Position numbers and translations under genes: made by a program. Source: Streptomyces sp. TRM70350 (lineage in GTDB: Bacteria; Actinomycetota; Actinomycetes; Streptomycetales; Streptomycetaceae). Taken from it: a DNA stretch of 64,000 nt. This document shows, in pieces, positions 9,073 through 17,290 of the stretch. The notes under the pieces were generated by a model. It saw only the letters and a program-made list of their open reading frames with translations. It had not been told where the DNA came from and ran no database searches. The stretch is taken from positions 662,486 through 726,485 of the forward strand of contig NZ_JAHUXH010000001.1 of NCBI RefSeq assembly GCF_019219825.1. The letters run 5' to 3'. How positions within the stretch are numbered: the first letter of the stretch is position 1; each line of letters opens with the position of its first letter.

Positions 9073-9963
9073 TCAGTCGACGGGCCGGTCGAGCACGTCC
9101 TGCACCGCCGCCAGGATCTCGGTGACCCGCAGCCCGAACGCCGCGTCGCACGCGTGCGGGCGGCCGGTGCGGGCGGCGGTCAGCAGCGCGTCGGCGGCCC
9201 GGGAGAAGGCGGGCAGCGCGCCTTCGGAGCTCTCCGGGAGGGACGTCACCCCGCTCGCGCCCCGCAGTTCGACGACGGCGCCCGCCGCCGCGGGCGGGGC
9301 GGTGAGGCTGAGCGTCAGGGTGCTGGAGGCGCCGGTGACGTGGTCGAGGACGGCGTGCACGGTGTCCTGCGGACCGTGCGCCGCGGCCGACACGCCGGTC
9401 ACGTCCCCGAGCACCGGCAGCAGGACGGACAGGGCGTGCGGGCCCACGTCCCACAGGGCGCCCTTCTCCCGCCGCCACGGTGAGGCGGCGAACGGGCTGT
9501 CGCCGCTGGTGAACACCGCGCCCAGCCACTGGGCGCGGCCGACGAACCAGCCGTCGCCGCCCGCCTGTTCGCTGATCCAGGCCTCGGGCTCGGTCTGGAA
9601 GCGGGTGGTGAAGAAGACGACCGAGGCGACACCGGCCCGGCGCGCGGCCTCCGCCACGGCCTGCCCTTCGGCGACCGTCGGGGCGAGGGGCTTGTCGAGC
9701 AGCAGATGACACTCCGCCCGCGCGGCCCGCACCGCGAGGTCCGCCTGCACCGCCGGGGGCAGCGCGACCGCCACCGCGTCCACCTCGCCGAGCAGGGCGT
9801 CCACGTCGTCGTAGGCACGTGTGCCATGACGGTCCGCCAGCTCCTTGGCGGCGGCCGGGCGGCGCCCCCACACACCGACGAAGTCCAGCCCGTCGTGCCC
9901 GCTCAGGGCGGGGGCGTGCACCATCTGTGCCCAGGGGCCGGTGCCGAGCAGTCCGATACGCAT
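9073..9963 (-). CDS. Gfo/Idh/MocA-family oxidoreductase
   Basis: A 296-aa cytoplasmic NAD(P)-dependent dehydrogenase. The N-terminal Rossmann motif GLLGTGPWA (4-12) and the conserved CHLLLDKPLAPT segment, whose EKP-like lysine is normally at the active site, are present. The C-terminal sheet domain includes WDVGPHALSVLL, with the family histidine. Enzymes of this family oxidise or reduce sugars and inositols; the substrate is not readable. GGGAGAGGCGACGC precedes the ATG. It is monocistronic as far as can be seen, with a strong terminator downstream. Confidence 0.9.
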   Translation of the reverse strand: MRIGLLGTGPWAQMVHAPALSGHDGLDFVGVWGRRPAAAKELADRHGTRAYDDVDALLGEVDAVAVALPPAVQADLAVRAARAECHLLLDKPLAPTVAEGQAVAEAARRAGVASVVFFTTRFQTEPEAWISEQAGGDGWFVGRAQWLGAVFTSGDSPFAASPWRREKGALWDVGPHALSVLLPVLGDVTGVSAAAHGPQDTVHAVLDHVTGASSTLTLSLTAPPAAAGAVVELRGASGVTSLPESSEGALPAFSRAADALLTAARTGRPHACDAAFGLRVTEILAAVQDVLDRPVD

Positions 9964-10564
9964 GCGTCGCCTCTCCCACGGTGCGGAATCCTGCGAGGAC
10001 CGGCGTCGTGGGAGCCGGTCGGGGTGAGCGTGTCACACGGACGGGGGAAAGGGGTACCGCGTGCTGACGTGGGGGGTGGGTGCGCGGGCGTCGGGGATCA
10101 CACTGGGGCCGGGGCGTAAGCGGGGGCGTTCGGGGACTGCGCCGGCGTGGGCGTTTGGTGGGCGGATCGGCCGGTGCGCGGGCGCGGGGATGCCACCGAG
10201 TGTCCCACCAAGTGCGCCGACGCCGCGGGTGCACTGGGGCCCGCGGGGCGTACGGCACGGGGCTCGGGGCCCTCGATCGACATGGGCAGCGCGCCCGGAC
10301 CGCCGCGCCGACCTCCACGTCACCGATGCGGCGAGTGTGCATGGGTTCGTGATCTCTTCCGGCTGTCGCGCGGTACCGGTGTGGCTGGGGCCCCCGGGTG
10401 GACACCCTGGCTCCGCCAGCGTGACTGACCGTGCGGCCGCGGTCCAATACAGGAATGGGAACGGATGCAGTGCTGCGAGTGCTGAACAGCGGCGGCCCAC
10501 CCGGCCCGCGGACGGCGGCGGGGTGCGGGTAGGGCGCCGACGATACGCGGGGGGACGTCGGGCG
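9964..10564. other. Gene-free GC-rich stretch
   Basis: About 600 bp upstream of the oxidoreductase. The sequence is rich in GGGG runs. Open frames on both strands give arginine/glycine-rich translations without motifs, and none has a ribosome binding site at a sensible position. The 3' edge leads into the aldo/keto reductase remnant, whose true start I could not locate and which may extend into this stretch. Confidence 0.5.
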
Positions 10565-11210
10565 GCGCGTTCCCTCGCCACCGTGCACGCCGCCCTGGAC
10601 GTGCGTCACGCCGATCGACACCGCCGACGCCCACCACCTGCCTGCTGACGAGGTGGGCCACAACGAGGCCCTGGTGGCCAAGGCTCGGGGCGCCTGCGAC
10701 GTCCTGGTCGCCGCCAAGGGCGGCCACCTGCGCCCCGGCGACGGCGGCTGGACCCTCGACGGCAGCCCGGCCCACATCAAGGCGGCCTGGTCCGTCGGCG
10801 AGGTCCGCGACCTGTGGGACGAGGGCAAGATCCGGGTGGCCGACGACATCCTCGGCGGCCACCCGGTCTCCGTACAGAACGAGTCTTCCCCGGCGTTCCG
10901 CTCCAGCCGGCCCGAGCTGCGCCGGTGCGACGAACTCGGCATCGTCTCCTGCCCTGGAGCCCCTCGGCGGCCTCGCCCGGGTCGGTGAGCCGGGCTCCGC
11001 GCAGGCCGCGTTGCTCCGGATCGCCGAGGCCCCCGGCGTGAGCCCGCAGTGCGTGTGCCCGGCCTGGACGCTCGCCAAGTCGCCCCGTGGTCGTCCCCGT
11101 TCCGCGTGTCGGCCGCCCGGAGAACCTCCGCGACTGCGCCGCCGCCTCCGGCCTCGTCCGCCCTCCCCGAGGAACTCGCCGAGGCGGACGCCGCCTGTGT
11201 CGACGGGCGC
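10565..11210 (+). pseudogene. Aldo/keto reductase pseudogene (frameshifts and deletions)
   Basis: Pieces of one aldo/keto reductase appear in order but in different frames. SLATVHAALD (10571-10600) is followed by a shift to PIDTADAHH and then NEALVAKARGACDVLVAAKG and GWTLDGSPAHIKAA. EVRDLWDEGKIRVADDILGG and SVQNESSPAFRSSRPELRRC follow. Another shift leads to LGGLARVGEPGSAQAALLRI and VSPQCVCPAWTLAKSP, another to VVVPVPRVGRPENLRDCAA, and a last to LPEELAEADAA (11163-11195). Catalytic TxxD is preserved in DTAD, but the middle barrel segments (after SPAHIKAA and after KIRVAD) are missing and the N-terminus is unrecognisable. Gene order is exactly that of an AKR, so I call it one dead gene rather than several small ones. 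Confidence 0.85.
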
Positions 11211-11302
11211 GGGCAACCGGCCGCGGGCCCACGCCCGCTGCCCGCGCCCGCGACAACGTACCCGTTTCGCAGATGGGCTGGCACCGGCCGTCACCGCATC
11301 CC

Positions 11303-11308
11303 TAGGAT
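11303..11308 (+). promoter_or_regulatory. Candidate -10 element before DUF574 methyltransferase
   Basis: TAGGAT lies 52 bp before the ATG of the methyltransferase gene. No convincing -35 was identified, so this is tentative. Confidence 0.3.
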
Positions 11309-11360
11309 GTACTCCCTGTCAGGCCAGTCGAGTTGGCGCTCGGCGCGAACAGGGGGATCC

Positions 11361-12185
11361 ATGCACACCGACAAGCCGCTGTCCAAGGAGATCGACGCCA
11401 ACGTCCCGACGGCCGCGCGGATGTACGACTACTACCTCGGGGGCAAGGACAACTACGCCGCGGACCGCGCGGCGTGCGACGAGCTCGACAAGGTCGTTCC
11501 CAGCACCCGCCGACTGGCCGTCAACAACCGCCGCTTCCTGCAGCGCGTCGTACGGACCCTCGCGGGCGAGTACGGCGTCCGCCAGTTCCTCGACCACGGC
11601 TCCGGCCTGCCCACCCAGGACAACGTCCACCAGGTCGCCCAGAGCCACGACCCCACCGTGCACGTCGTCTACGTCGACAACGACCCCATGGTGCTGGTGC
11701 ACGGCCGCGCGCTGCTGGAGCAGGACGAGCGCACCTGTGTCATCCACGCCGACATGCGGGACACGGACACGATCTTCTCCCACCCCGACACCCAGCGCCT
11801 GATCGACTTCTCGCAGCCGGTCGCCGTGCTGTTCAACTCGGTCTTCCACTGCATCCCGGACAGCGACACCGACGGACCGCGGGCCGTGGTCCGGCGTGTC
11901 ACCGAACGGCTCGCCCCGGGCAGTTTCCTGGTGATGTGCCAGCTGGTCAGCGAGGACCCCGAGGTCCGTGACTTCGTCACCAACTTCATGGACCAGGTGA
12001 CCCAGGGACACTGGGGCCGGGTCCGCCAGGAGAAGGACGTCGCCGACCTGTTCGAGGGCCTGGAGATCCTCGAACCGGGCCTCGTGGAGGTGTCCACCTG
12101 GCGGCCGGACAGCGAGGTGGCACCCCGTCAGCTCACCCACGAGTGGATCGAGTTCGGCGGCGTGGGCCGTATGCCGATCCCGTAG
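11361..12185 (+). CDS. SAM-dependent methyltransferase-like protein (DUF574)
   Basis: A 274-aa protein of the actinobacterial DUF574 / S-adenosyl methyltransferase family (PF04672-type). The N-terminal signature ARMYDYYLGGKDNY (19-32) is diagnostic, the SAM-binding glycine motif is FLDHGSGLPTQ (76-86) and the acidic loop is VYVDNDP (103-109). AGGGGGATCC precedes the ATG. The substrate is unknown for the family. It converges on an XRE/DUF397 pair. This association of DUF574, DUF5753-XRE and DUF397 genes is common in Streptomyces, where related sets influence development; a joint role here is inferred. Confidence 0.9.
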   Translation: MHTDKPLSKEIDANVPTAARMYDYYLGGKDNYAADRAACDELDKVVPSTRRLAVNNRRFLQRVVRTLAGEYGVRQFLDHGSGLPTQDNVHQVAQSHDPTVHVVYVDNDPMVLVHGRALLEQDERTCVIHADMRDTDTIFSHPDTQRLIDFSQPVAVLFNSVFHCIPDSDTDGPRAVVRRVTERLAPGSFLVMCQLVSEDPEVRDFVTNFMDQVTQGHWGRVRQEKDVADLFEGLEILEPGLVEVSTWRPDSEVAPRQLTHEWIEFGGVGRMPIP

Positions 12186-12239
12186 TCATCCCGTAGGCAG
12201 GACCCCGTAGGCGTCACCCGCCGTCACGATCCCGTAGGC
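12177..12239. repeat. Four copies of an 11-bp repeat between convergent genes
   Basis: ATCCCGTAGGC and one-base variants occur at 12177, 12188, 12202 and 12229. The first copy contains the stop codon of the methyltransferase gene. The others fill the 65-bp gap before the end of the XRE gene. No hairpin of terminator quality was found here. Confidence 0.6.
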
Positions 12240-12250
12240 GCTCCCCGCAG

Positions 12251-13171
12251 TCACTCCTGCGGGTAGCGCCGCTCCATCGTCTCCCGCAGCAGCGCCAGCG
12301 ACTCGCGCGGCGTGAGCGCCTCGTCGGCCAGCCGGTCCAGGGTGACCCGGTACTCCTCCGTCTCGTCCCGGTCCTCCAGGAAGTTCGCACTCCTGATGTG
12401 CTCCAGGTAGACGACGTCCGGCAGATCGAGGCCGTCGAAGCGGAGGTAGGTGATCGGGATGGACGGTGCCGACGCGTTGGTCGCGTCCAACGGCACGATC
12501 TGCACGCTGACATGGGGCCGCTGGGCCATCTCGATCAGATGCGCGAGCTGCTCGCGCATCACCGCCCGGCTGCCGAGCACCCGCAACAGCACGGACTCGT
12601 CGATGACCGCCCACAACTGGGGCGCGTCCGCCCGCAGCAGCAACTGGGCACGCCGCTCGCGCAGTTCGACCCGGCGCCGTACCTCGTGCGACGGCGCGAT
12701 CGGCAGCCCGCGCTCCACGACCGCCCGGGCGTAGTCCCGGGTCTGGAGGAGTCCGGGCACGTACTGGATCTCGAACGTACGGATCGAGGCGGCCGCCTCC
12801 TGCAACCCCACCAGCCGGTCGAACCACTCGGGCATCAGCCGCTTGTCGTACCGCTGCCACCAGCCCGGCTCCCCGGCCCGGCGCAGCAGCTGGAGCAGCA
12901 CCGACGCCTCGTACTCGTCCGCGCCGTACAGCTTCAGCAGCGCCTGGACATCGGTCTCGGTCGGCGGCCTGCGGCCCTTGCCCGACTCGATGCGCGACAG
13001 CTTCGCCGGGCTGAACCCCAGGGCGCGCGCCGCCTGGTCCTGCGCGAGCCCGGCGTCCTCGCGGAAACCCGCCAACTGCACACCGACGAGCATCTTCAGC
13101 AGAGTCGGGGCGGGCTCCGCCCGGTCGAGATAGGGTCGGAGGCGGGAGATGCGCTGTGACTCGGCGGACAT
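12251..13171 (-). CDS. XRE-family regulator with DUF5753 domain
   Basis: A 306-aa DNA-binding regulator. The helix-turn-helix lies at about residues 34-64 (LAGFREDAGLAQDQAARALG then FSPAKLSRIESGKG). The C-terminal two thirds (EIQYVPGLLQTRDYARAVVE, QLAHLIEMAQRPHVSVQIVP, FDGLDLPDVVYLEHIRSANF) are the DUF5753 domain typical of WhiJ-like Streptomyces regulators. GGGAG stands five bases before the second of two adjacent ATGs (13171), so I use that one; 13174 is equally possible. It follows a DUF397 gene on the same strand, its usual partner. Confidence 0.9.
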   Translation of the reverse strand: MSAESQRISRLRPYLDRAEPAPTLLKMLVGVQLAGFREDAGLAQDQAARALGFSPAKLSRIESGKGRRPPTETDVQALLKLYGADEYEASVLLQLLRRAGEPGWWQRYDKRLMPEWFDRLVGLQEAAASIRTFEIQYVPGLLQTRDYARAVVERGLPIAPSHEVRRRVELRERRAQLLLRADAPQLWAVIDESVLLRVLGSRAVMREQLAHLIEMAQRPHVSVQIVPLDATNASAPSIPITYLRFDGLDLPDVVYLEHIRSANFLEDRDETEEYRVTLDRLADEALTPRESLALLRETMERRYPQE

Positions 13172-13242
13172 CATGGCTCCCTGCGGACCGGCAGAAGTAT
13201 CCATCACGCTACCGCACTTCGCCGATCCGCAGCAGGCGGAGC

Positions 13243-13473
13243 TCACACCAGATGGTCGAACTCGCCCTCCTTCGCACCGGCCAGGAACGCCGCCACCTCG
13301 GCCGCCGTGTACACGAGCGCCGGCCCGTCGGGATCGCGGGAGTTGCGCAGCGCGATGCCGCCGTCCACCAGCGGGGCGACCTCGACGCAGTTGCCCTCGG
13401 CGTTGCTGTGCCGGCTCTTGATCCAACGGGCGTCCAGCGAACTTGCCCGCACTCCGTTCGGCATCACTGGCAT
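13243..13473 (-). CDS. DUF397 small protein, partner of XRE regulator
   Basis: A 76-aa protein with the DUF397 pattern: ARWIKSRHSNAEGNCVEVA, then LRNSRDPDGPALVYTAAEVA and the terminal FLAGAKEGEFDHLV. DUF397 proteins are encoded beside DUF5753-XRE regulators across actinomycetes and behave in some cases like antagonists of them (BldB/WhiJ-type sets are the known examples). GGGAGGACGCC gives a clear start. It is 70 bp upstream of the XRE gene and probably co-transcribed with it. Confidence 0.92.
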   Translation of the reverse strand: MPVMPNGVRASSLDARWIKSRHSNAEGNCVEVAPLVDGGIALRNSRDPDGPALVYTAAEVAAFLAGAKEGEFDHLV

Positions 13474-13530
13474 GGCGTCCTCCCTCAGTTCACGGTGCTG
13501 AGTTCCCTACCCGATTTTCGCGCAATTTCT

Positions 13531-13567
13531 CGTGCAATTGCACGCGGGCGCTCACGGCGTGGATAAT
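13531..13567. promoter_or_regulatory. Palindromic operator overlapping a plus-strand promoter
   Basis: CGTGCAATTGCACG (13531-13544) is a perfect 14-bp palindrome 58 bp upstream of the DUF397-XRE unit. Its right half supplies TTGCAC (13538-13543), followed after 18 bp by GATAAT (13562-13567), a good promoter for the divergent HEAT-like gene at 13603. Location suggests an operator for the XRE protein; this is inference. Confidence 0.5.
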
Positions 13568-13602
13568 AGCCGTGGCGTCAACCCGCCGGAAGACGCCCGA
13601 TC

Positions 13603-14223
13603 ATGACGCTGCCTCAGGGAAAAGAGCAGGTCCACGGACCTGTCTCCCCGTCCGACATGACTGCCGCGGAAAGGCCCGACGCCATGCGTACCGCTTCGAC
13701 CCAGCAGCCGAGCAACGAGCGCACCGACCGCGAGACGCGGCCGAGTGGCGAAGTGACGCCGCTCCGGGCGCTGGGCGAGGTGCCGTGGCGGGAGATCCAG
13801 GACTCGACCGGATCCGCGGCCGCGATCCCGCTGCTGCTCAACACCATCGCGTGGGGCGGCCCCGAAGCCGCGAGCGGCGCGCTGCACGAACTGCGCGACC
13901 GCATCTGCCAGTACGGCTTCGTGGTGGAGCAGGCCACGGCCGCAACCGTGCCGTTCCTGTGGGAACTCGCCCAGCTGCCCCAGGTGACCTGCCGCGCCCG
14001 GATCATCCAGCTGCTGAAGAACATCGCCGACGCCCGCCAGTGGGAGCACACCGCCTCGGCCTACCCCAAGCTGCTCAACCACCGTGAGAACCACGTGGTC
14101 TGGGAGCGCGCCGCCCGCTGCGCCGTCCATGCCCACAGGGGTGTCCTCCGGCAGCTGATGGCCGAGGAGGACGCGGAGATCGCCCGTGCCTCCACCGAAC
14201 TCGCCCGTTCTCTCGGCGAGTAG
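13603..14223 (+). CDS. HEAT-like hypothetical protein
   Basis: A protein of up to 206 aa. The N-terminal 50 residues are low-complexity. The rest (GEVPWREIQDSTGSAAAIPL, WGGPEAASGALHELRDRICQ, AATVPFLWELAQLPQVTCRA, RIIQLLKNIADARQWEHTAS) forms repeated helix pairs resembling HEAT/Armadillo repeats, suggesting a binding scaffold. I do not know its partner. The start is uncertain: ATG at 13603 or 13684 are both possible, since neither has a strong Shine-Dalgarno. It is divergent from the DUF397-XRE pair and shares the palindromic promoter region with it. Confidence 0.7.
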   Translation: MTLPQGKEQVHGPVSPSDMTAAERPDAMRTASTQQPSNERTDRETRPSGEVTPLRALGEVPWREIQDSTGSAAAIPLLLNTIAWGGPEAASGALHELRDRICQYGFVVEQATAATVPFLWELAQLPQVTCRARIIQLLKNIADARQWEHTASAYPKLLNHRENHVVWERAARCAVHAHRGVLRQLMAEEDAEIARASTELARSLGE

Positions 14224-14281
14224 CCGCACCGCGCCGCCAGTCCACCCGCTCCTGGTACACCCCTGGCCGAACGAGGGGAGT

Positions 14282-14333
14282 AAGCGCTTTCACGCGCTTG
14301 TGCTCACCGCACCGCGCTTGCGCTCACCGCACG
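14282..14333 (+). promoter_or_regulatory. LacI-type half-site and 20-bp tandem repeat upstream of exporter remnant
   Basis: AAGCGCTT (14282-14289) is the core of LacI-family operators. It is followed by two adjacent 20-bp repeats (14294-14313 and 14314-14333, two mismatches), each starting GCGCTTG. They lie 30-80 bp before the start of the decayed exporter gene, so any regulation may be vestigial. Confidence 0.35.
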
Positions 14334-14362
14334 CACTCGGCCAACGGAGAGGACCACCGCGG

Positions 14363-15719
14363 ATGGCGTCGTCGATGGAGCAACCGCTCGACCATCACTA
14401 CCGGGGCGAACACCCGATACGCACCCTCGCCTACCTCTTCCGCGCCGACCGCCTGCGGCTCGCCGCAGCCGTCGGCGTCTTCACCGTCAAGCACAGCCCC
14501 ATCTGGCTGCTGCCGCTGATCACCGCGTCCATCATCGACACCGTCGTCCAGCACGGGCCGATCAGCGGAGACCCTGTCGTCCCGCGTCACGGAGATGACC
14601 CGGCTCATCCCGGTGACCCGCGCGCACGGCCTGGAGGGCAAGGCGCTGCGCCGCATGGACGGCACCCTGCGCCGCCTGCTCACCTCCGGCATGCGCCTCG
14701 ACCTGGTCAACGGCCGGTTCGGCTCGCTCGCCTGGGTGGTCCTCAACGTGATCGGCGTCCTCGTCCTCGCGGGCGCCGCACTGATCTCGTACTACGACGT
14801 CTGGGGCGTCACCCCCGGCGGCGTCGTCATGCTCAGCGCCTTCCTGACCACCCTCACCAACTCCACCACGACCCTCGCCGGCCTGGCCCCGGTCATCACC
14901 AAGGGCCTCGAATCGGTCCGCTCGGTCGGCGAAGTGCTCCAGGCGCCCGAACTGGAGGACAACGAGGGCAAGGCCCGGCTCACCGAACTGCGCGGGCAGG
15001 TCACCTTCCACACCGTGTGCCACGCGTACGAGGACGGCGGCCGGGCGGCGGTCCGCGACTTCACCCTCTCGGTCAGCCCCGGCGAGACCGTCGCCCTGGT
15101 CGGCGCGTCGGGCGCGGGCAAGTCCACGGTGCTCAACCTCGTCATCGGCTTCATCCGGCCCACCTCCGGCCGCCTGCTGCTCGACGGCACCGACATGACC
15201 ACCCTCGACCTGCGCACCTACCGGCGGTTCGTGTCGGTGGTGCCGCAGGAGTCGATCCTGTTCGACGGGACGGTCCGGGAGAACGTCGCCTACGGCATGG
15301 ACGACGCCGACGAGGAGACGGTCCGGGCGGCGCTGCGGGACGCCAACGCGCTGGAGTTCGTCGACGCGCTTCCGCAGGGGCTCGACACCCTGGTCGGCGA
15401 GCGCGGCGCACGGCTGTCCGGCGGGCAGCGGCAGCGCCTCGCCATCGCCCGCGCCCTGATCCGCGACCCCAAGGTGCTCGTCCTGGACGAGGCGACCTCG
15501 GCGCTGGACACCCGCTCCGAGGCCCTGGTCCAGCAGGCGCTCGCCCGGCTCATGCGGGGACGTACCACGTTCGTGGTGGCCCACCGGCTGTCCACCGTGC
15601 GCGGCGCGGACCGGATCGTGGTCATGGCGGACGGCCGGATCCAGGAGATCGGAAGCCACGAGGAGCTGCTGCGCCGGGGCGGGGCGTACGCGGCGCTGCA
15701 CAGCGGTCAGGTGGCCTGA
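14363..15719 (+). pseudogene. ABC exporter pseudogene (fused TMD-NBD) with internal deletion
   Basis: The gene starts normally (MASSMEQPLDHHYRGEHPIR, first membrane helix SPIWLLPLITASIIDTVVQH). Near 14565 the text jumps from QHGPIS into another frame reading ETLSSRVTEMTRLIPVTRAH. In intact exporters roughly 130 residues (membrane helices 2-4) lie between these segments. After the junction the rest is intact: two further helices, Walker A GASGAGKST, the signature LSGGQRQR, Walker B VLVLDEATSALD and H-loop VAHRLST. The deletion changes frame and removes essential helices, so no working half-transporter can be made. The ATPase part could still be translated from an internal start such as 14595, but would lack a partner. 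Confidence 0.85.
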
Positions 15720-15855
15720 GATGTGAACGGCGGGCCGGCGGGGCTGTCCCGGTAGGCAACGGTATTGCGCCAAATGGGTGCCCCGGACTCGGGGAGGTGA
15801 ATGGTCCGGCTCCGTTCGGGCATACGGTGCGCAAAAGTCGAGAGAGGGGCGCCCC

Positions 15856-16098
15856 GTGCTTGTTCCGGACCCGAAGGTCGTCAGGAAGCTGCTGACCAGG
15901 TACGCATCGCTGCGCATCGCCCAGGCGGAGAGCGAGACGTCGACGACTGCACGGGAGTTGGAGGACGTCAGTTACACACTGTGCGTGATGATGGGCACCA
16001 CCAGCATCCATGACGCGATCGCCAAGGCGGACGCCCTGCTGATGAACGGGCGCCCCACCGATCCGGACGGAGAGAGCGGACTGTCGCTGGCCGTCTGA
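15856..16098 (+). CDS. DUF5133 small protein
   Basis: An 80-aa protein with the DUF5133 pattern seen in Streptomyces: PDPKVVRKLLTRYASLRIAQ, then TARELEDVSYTLCVMMGTTS and IHDAIAKADALL. It is probably a helical bundle; function is unknown. The GTG at 15856 follows AGAGGGG and removes a random-looking extension. Its stop lies one base from the stop of the convergent tgmB gene. Confidence 0.82.
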   Translation: MLVPDPKVVRKLLTRYASLRIAQAESETSTTARELEDVSYTLCVMMGTTSIHDAIAKADALLMNGRPTDPDGESGLSLAV

Positions 16099-16099
16099 A

Positions 16100-17083
16100 T
16101 CACGGCACGGCCGTCGTGGTGCCATTGATCCGCCGCTGCTTGTCGGCGGCGGGTCTCGCCAGCCACTCGGTGATGGTCCGGGCGATCGGCTGCCCCGTGT
16201 CGGCCTCGATGAAGCCGAACTGCCCGGACTGGTTGCACTCCAGGAACCACCACGTCCCGTCGGCGTCCTCGACGAAGTCGAAGGCACCGTAGGCGAGTTC
16301 CGCGTCCCGCAGATACGCCCGCACGCCCTCGGCGACCCGCGGCGGCACCTCGGTGCACCGCCAGGGCGTCCTGTCCGCGGCGAAGCGGACGTCCACCTCG
16401 TCGGGATCGGCGTCGGGCGCGGTCGGCTTGCGGGCGGCCAGCAGCCGCTCGCCGACCACCGTGAGCCGGAGGTCGGCCCGCTTGGCGATACGCCGCTGCA
16501 GCAGCGTCGGTCCGAAGGCGACCGCGGCGAAGTCGGCGTCCGGTGCCACCCGGCTCGTCGGCACCGCCCTCGGCGGCTCCTGCGGATGAGCCCCTGAGAC
16601 CGGTTTGACCACAAGGTCGGGGAAGCGCTCGGCGAAGTCCCGCGCGGCCTGCGGGAACGTCGTGATGAGCGTGGCCGGCACGGGCAGCCCGCAGCGCTGG
16701 GCGAGGCGCAGCTGCCACGGCTTGTGCCGGGCCCGGCGGGCCGCGTCCGGGTGGTTCATCCAGCGCGCGCCGGAGCTGCGCAGCATGCCGTACAGCGCCT
16801 GTGAGGACTCCTCCGTCAGCCACGCGGACGGCTCGGCCACCCGCGTGGCCGGAGTTCCCGGCCGGCGCAGCCACACGGACCGCAGTCCGTCCATGCTCAC
16901 CAGCCGGCCCGCGGACCACAGGTGTCCGCGGAACGTGCCGTGCACAAACTCGCCCGACAGGGCGGCCCCGCCGATCAGATCGGCGGGATCGAGGCGGACC
17001 ACCGGAACCCCGGACGCGTTCAGGTGGACCACCACCATGTCCGCCGTGACGTCCTCGGCGTTGGTCAGGATCAGTACGGTCAT
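16100..17083 (-). CDS. tgmB: ATP-grasp graspetide maturase
   Basis: A 327-aa ATP-grasp ligase of the SAV_5884/TgmB type, which makes omega-ester or omega-amide links between side chains of a ribosomal precursor peptide. The N-terminal preATP-grasp domain (LILTNAEDVTADMVVVHLNA, VWLRRPGTP) is followed by the catalytic region. Lys160 in VVKPVSGAHP is expected to contact ATP. Asp269 (YGAFDFV) and Glu282/Asn284 in WWFLECNQSGQFGFIE are expected Mg2+ ligands. It begins 15 bp after the stop of the precursor gene and has only a weak Shine-Dalgarno (GGGCCG), so translation may be coupled. The methyltransferase gene tgmC that often accompanies this pair is not adjacent. Confidence 0.93.
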   Translation of the reverse strand: MTVLILTNAEDVTADMVVVHLNASGVPVVRLDPADLIGGAALSGEFVHGTFRGHLWSAGRLVSMDGLRSVWLRRPGTPATRVAEPSAWLTEESSQALYGMLRSSGARWMNHPDAARRARHKPWQLRLAQRCGLPVPATLITTFPQAARDFAERFPDLVVKPVSGAHPQEPPRAVPTSRVAPDADFAAVAFGPTLLQRRIAKRADLRLTVVGERLLAARKPTAPDADPDEVDVRFAADRTPWRCTEVPPRVAEGVRAYLRDAELAYGAFDFVEDADGTWWFLECNQSGQFGFIEADTGQPIARTITEWLARPAADKQRRINGTTTAVP

Positions 17084-17098
17084 GTCGGCGGCCCGGGG

Positions 17099-17290
17099 TC
17101 AGTCGTCGAAGTGCGTCTTCGAGCCGGCCGTGGAGGTCGTTGTCGCCAGCTCTCTGAGCAGCGCGAGGTCCGTGGCGGCTATCCGCCCGTCGAACAGCAC
17201 GTTCACCTGCAGGCCGGGGTCGTACGCGTACGGCGTGGCGACGTCCAACTCCGCCGCCGGGCGTGCGTAGTTGAGCGCGAACGGTTGCAT
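17099..17290 (-). CDS. tgmA: Graspetide precursor peptide
   Basis: A 63-aa precursor of a side-chain-cross-linked RiPP. The leader carries the family pattern MQPFALNYARP, then PYAYDPGLQVNVLFDGR, which is the recognition region for the ATP-grasp enzyme. The C-terminal core from about Thr50 (TTTSTAGSKTHFDD) supplies Thr/Ser hydroxyls and a Lys amine as donors and the final two Asp as acceptors. With only two acidic residues, at most two side-chain rings to Asp are expected, apart from any use of the C-terminal carboxylate. GAGGGAGAGACG gives a strong start. No protease or exporter gene lies beside it. Confidence 0.93.
   Translation of the reverse strand: MQPFALNYARPAAELDVATPYAYDPGLQVNVLFDGRIAATDLALLRELATTTSTAGSKTHFDD

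Noticed and set aside
10653..10988. A 111-codon frame as a stand-alone small gene
   Set aside because: It is the central fragment of the aldo/keto reductase remnant, with homologous text continuing in other frames on both sides.
14595..15719. A 374-codon frame as an intact half-size ABC ATPase
   Set aside because: It begins inside the membrane domain and its upstream continuation lies in another frame at 14363-14565, so it is the tail of a deleted exporter gene.
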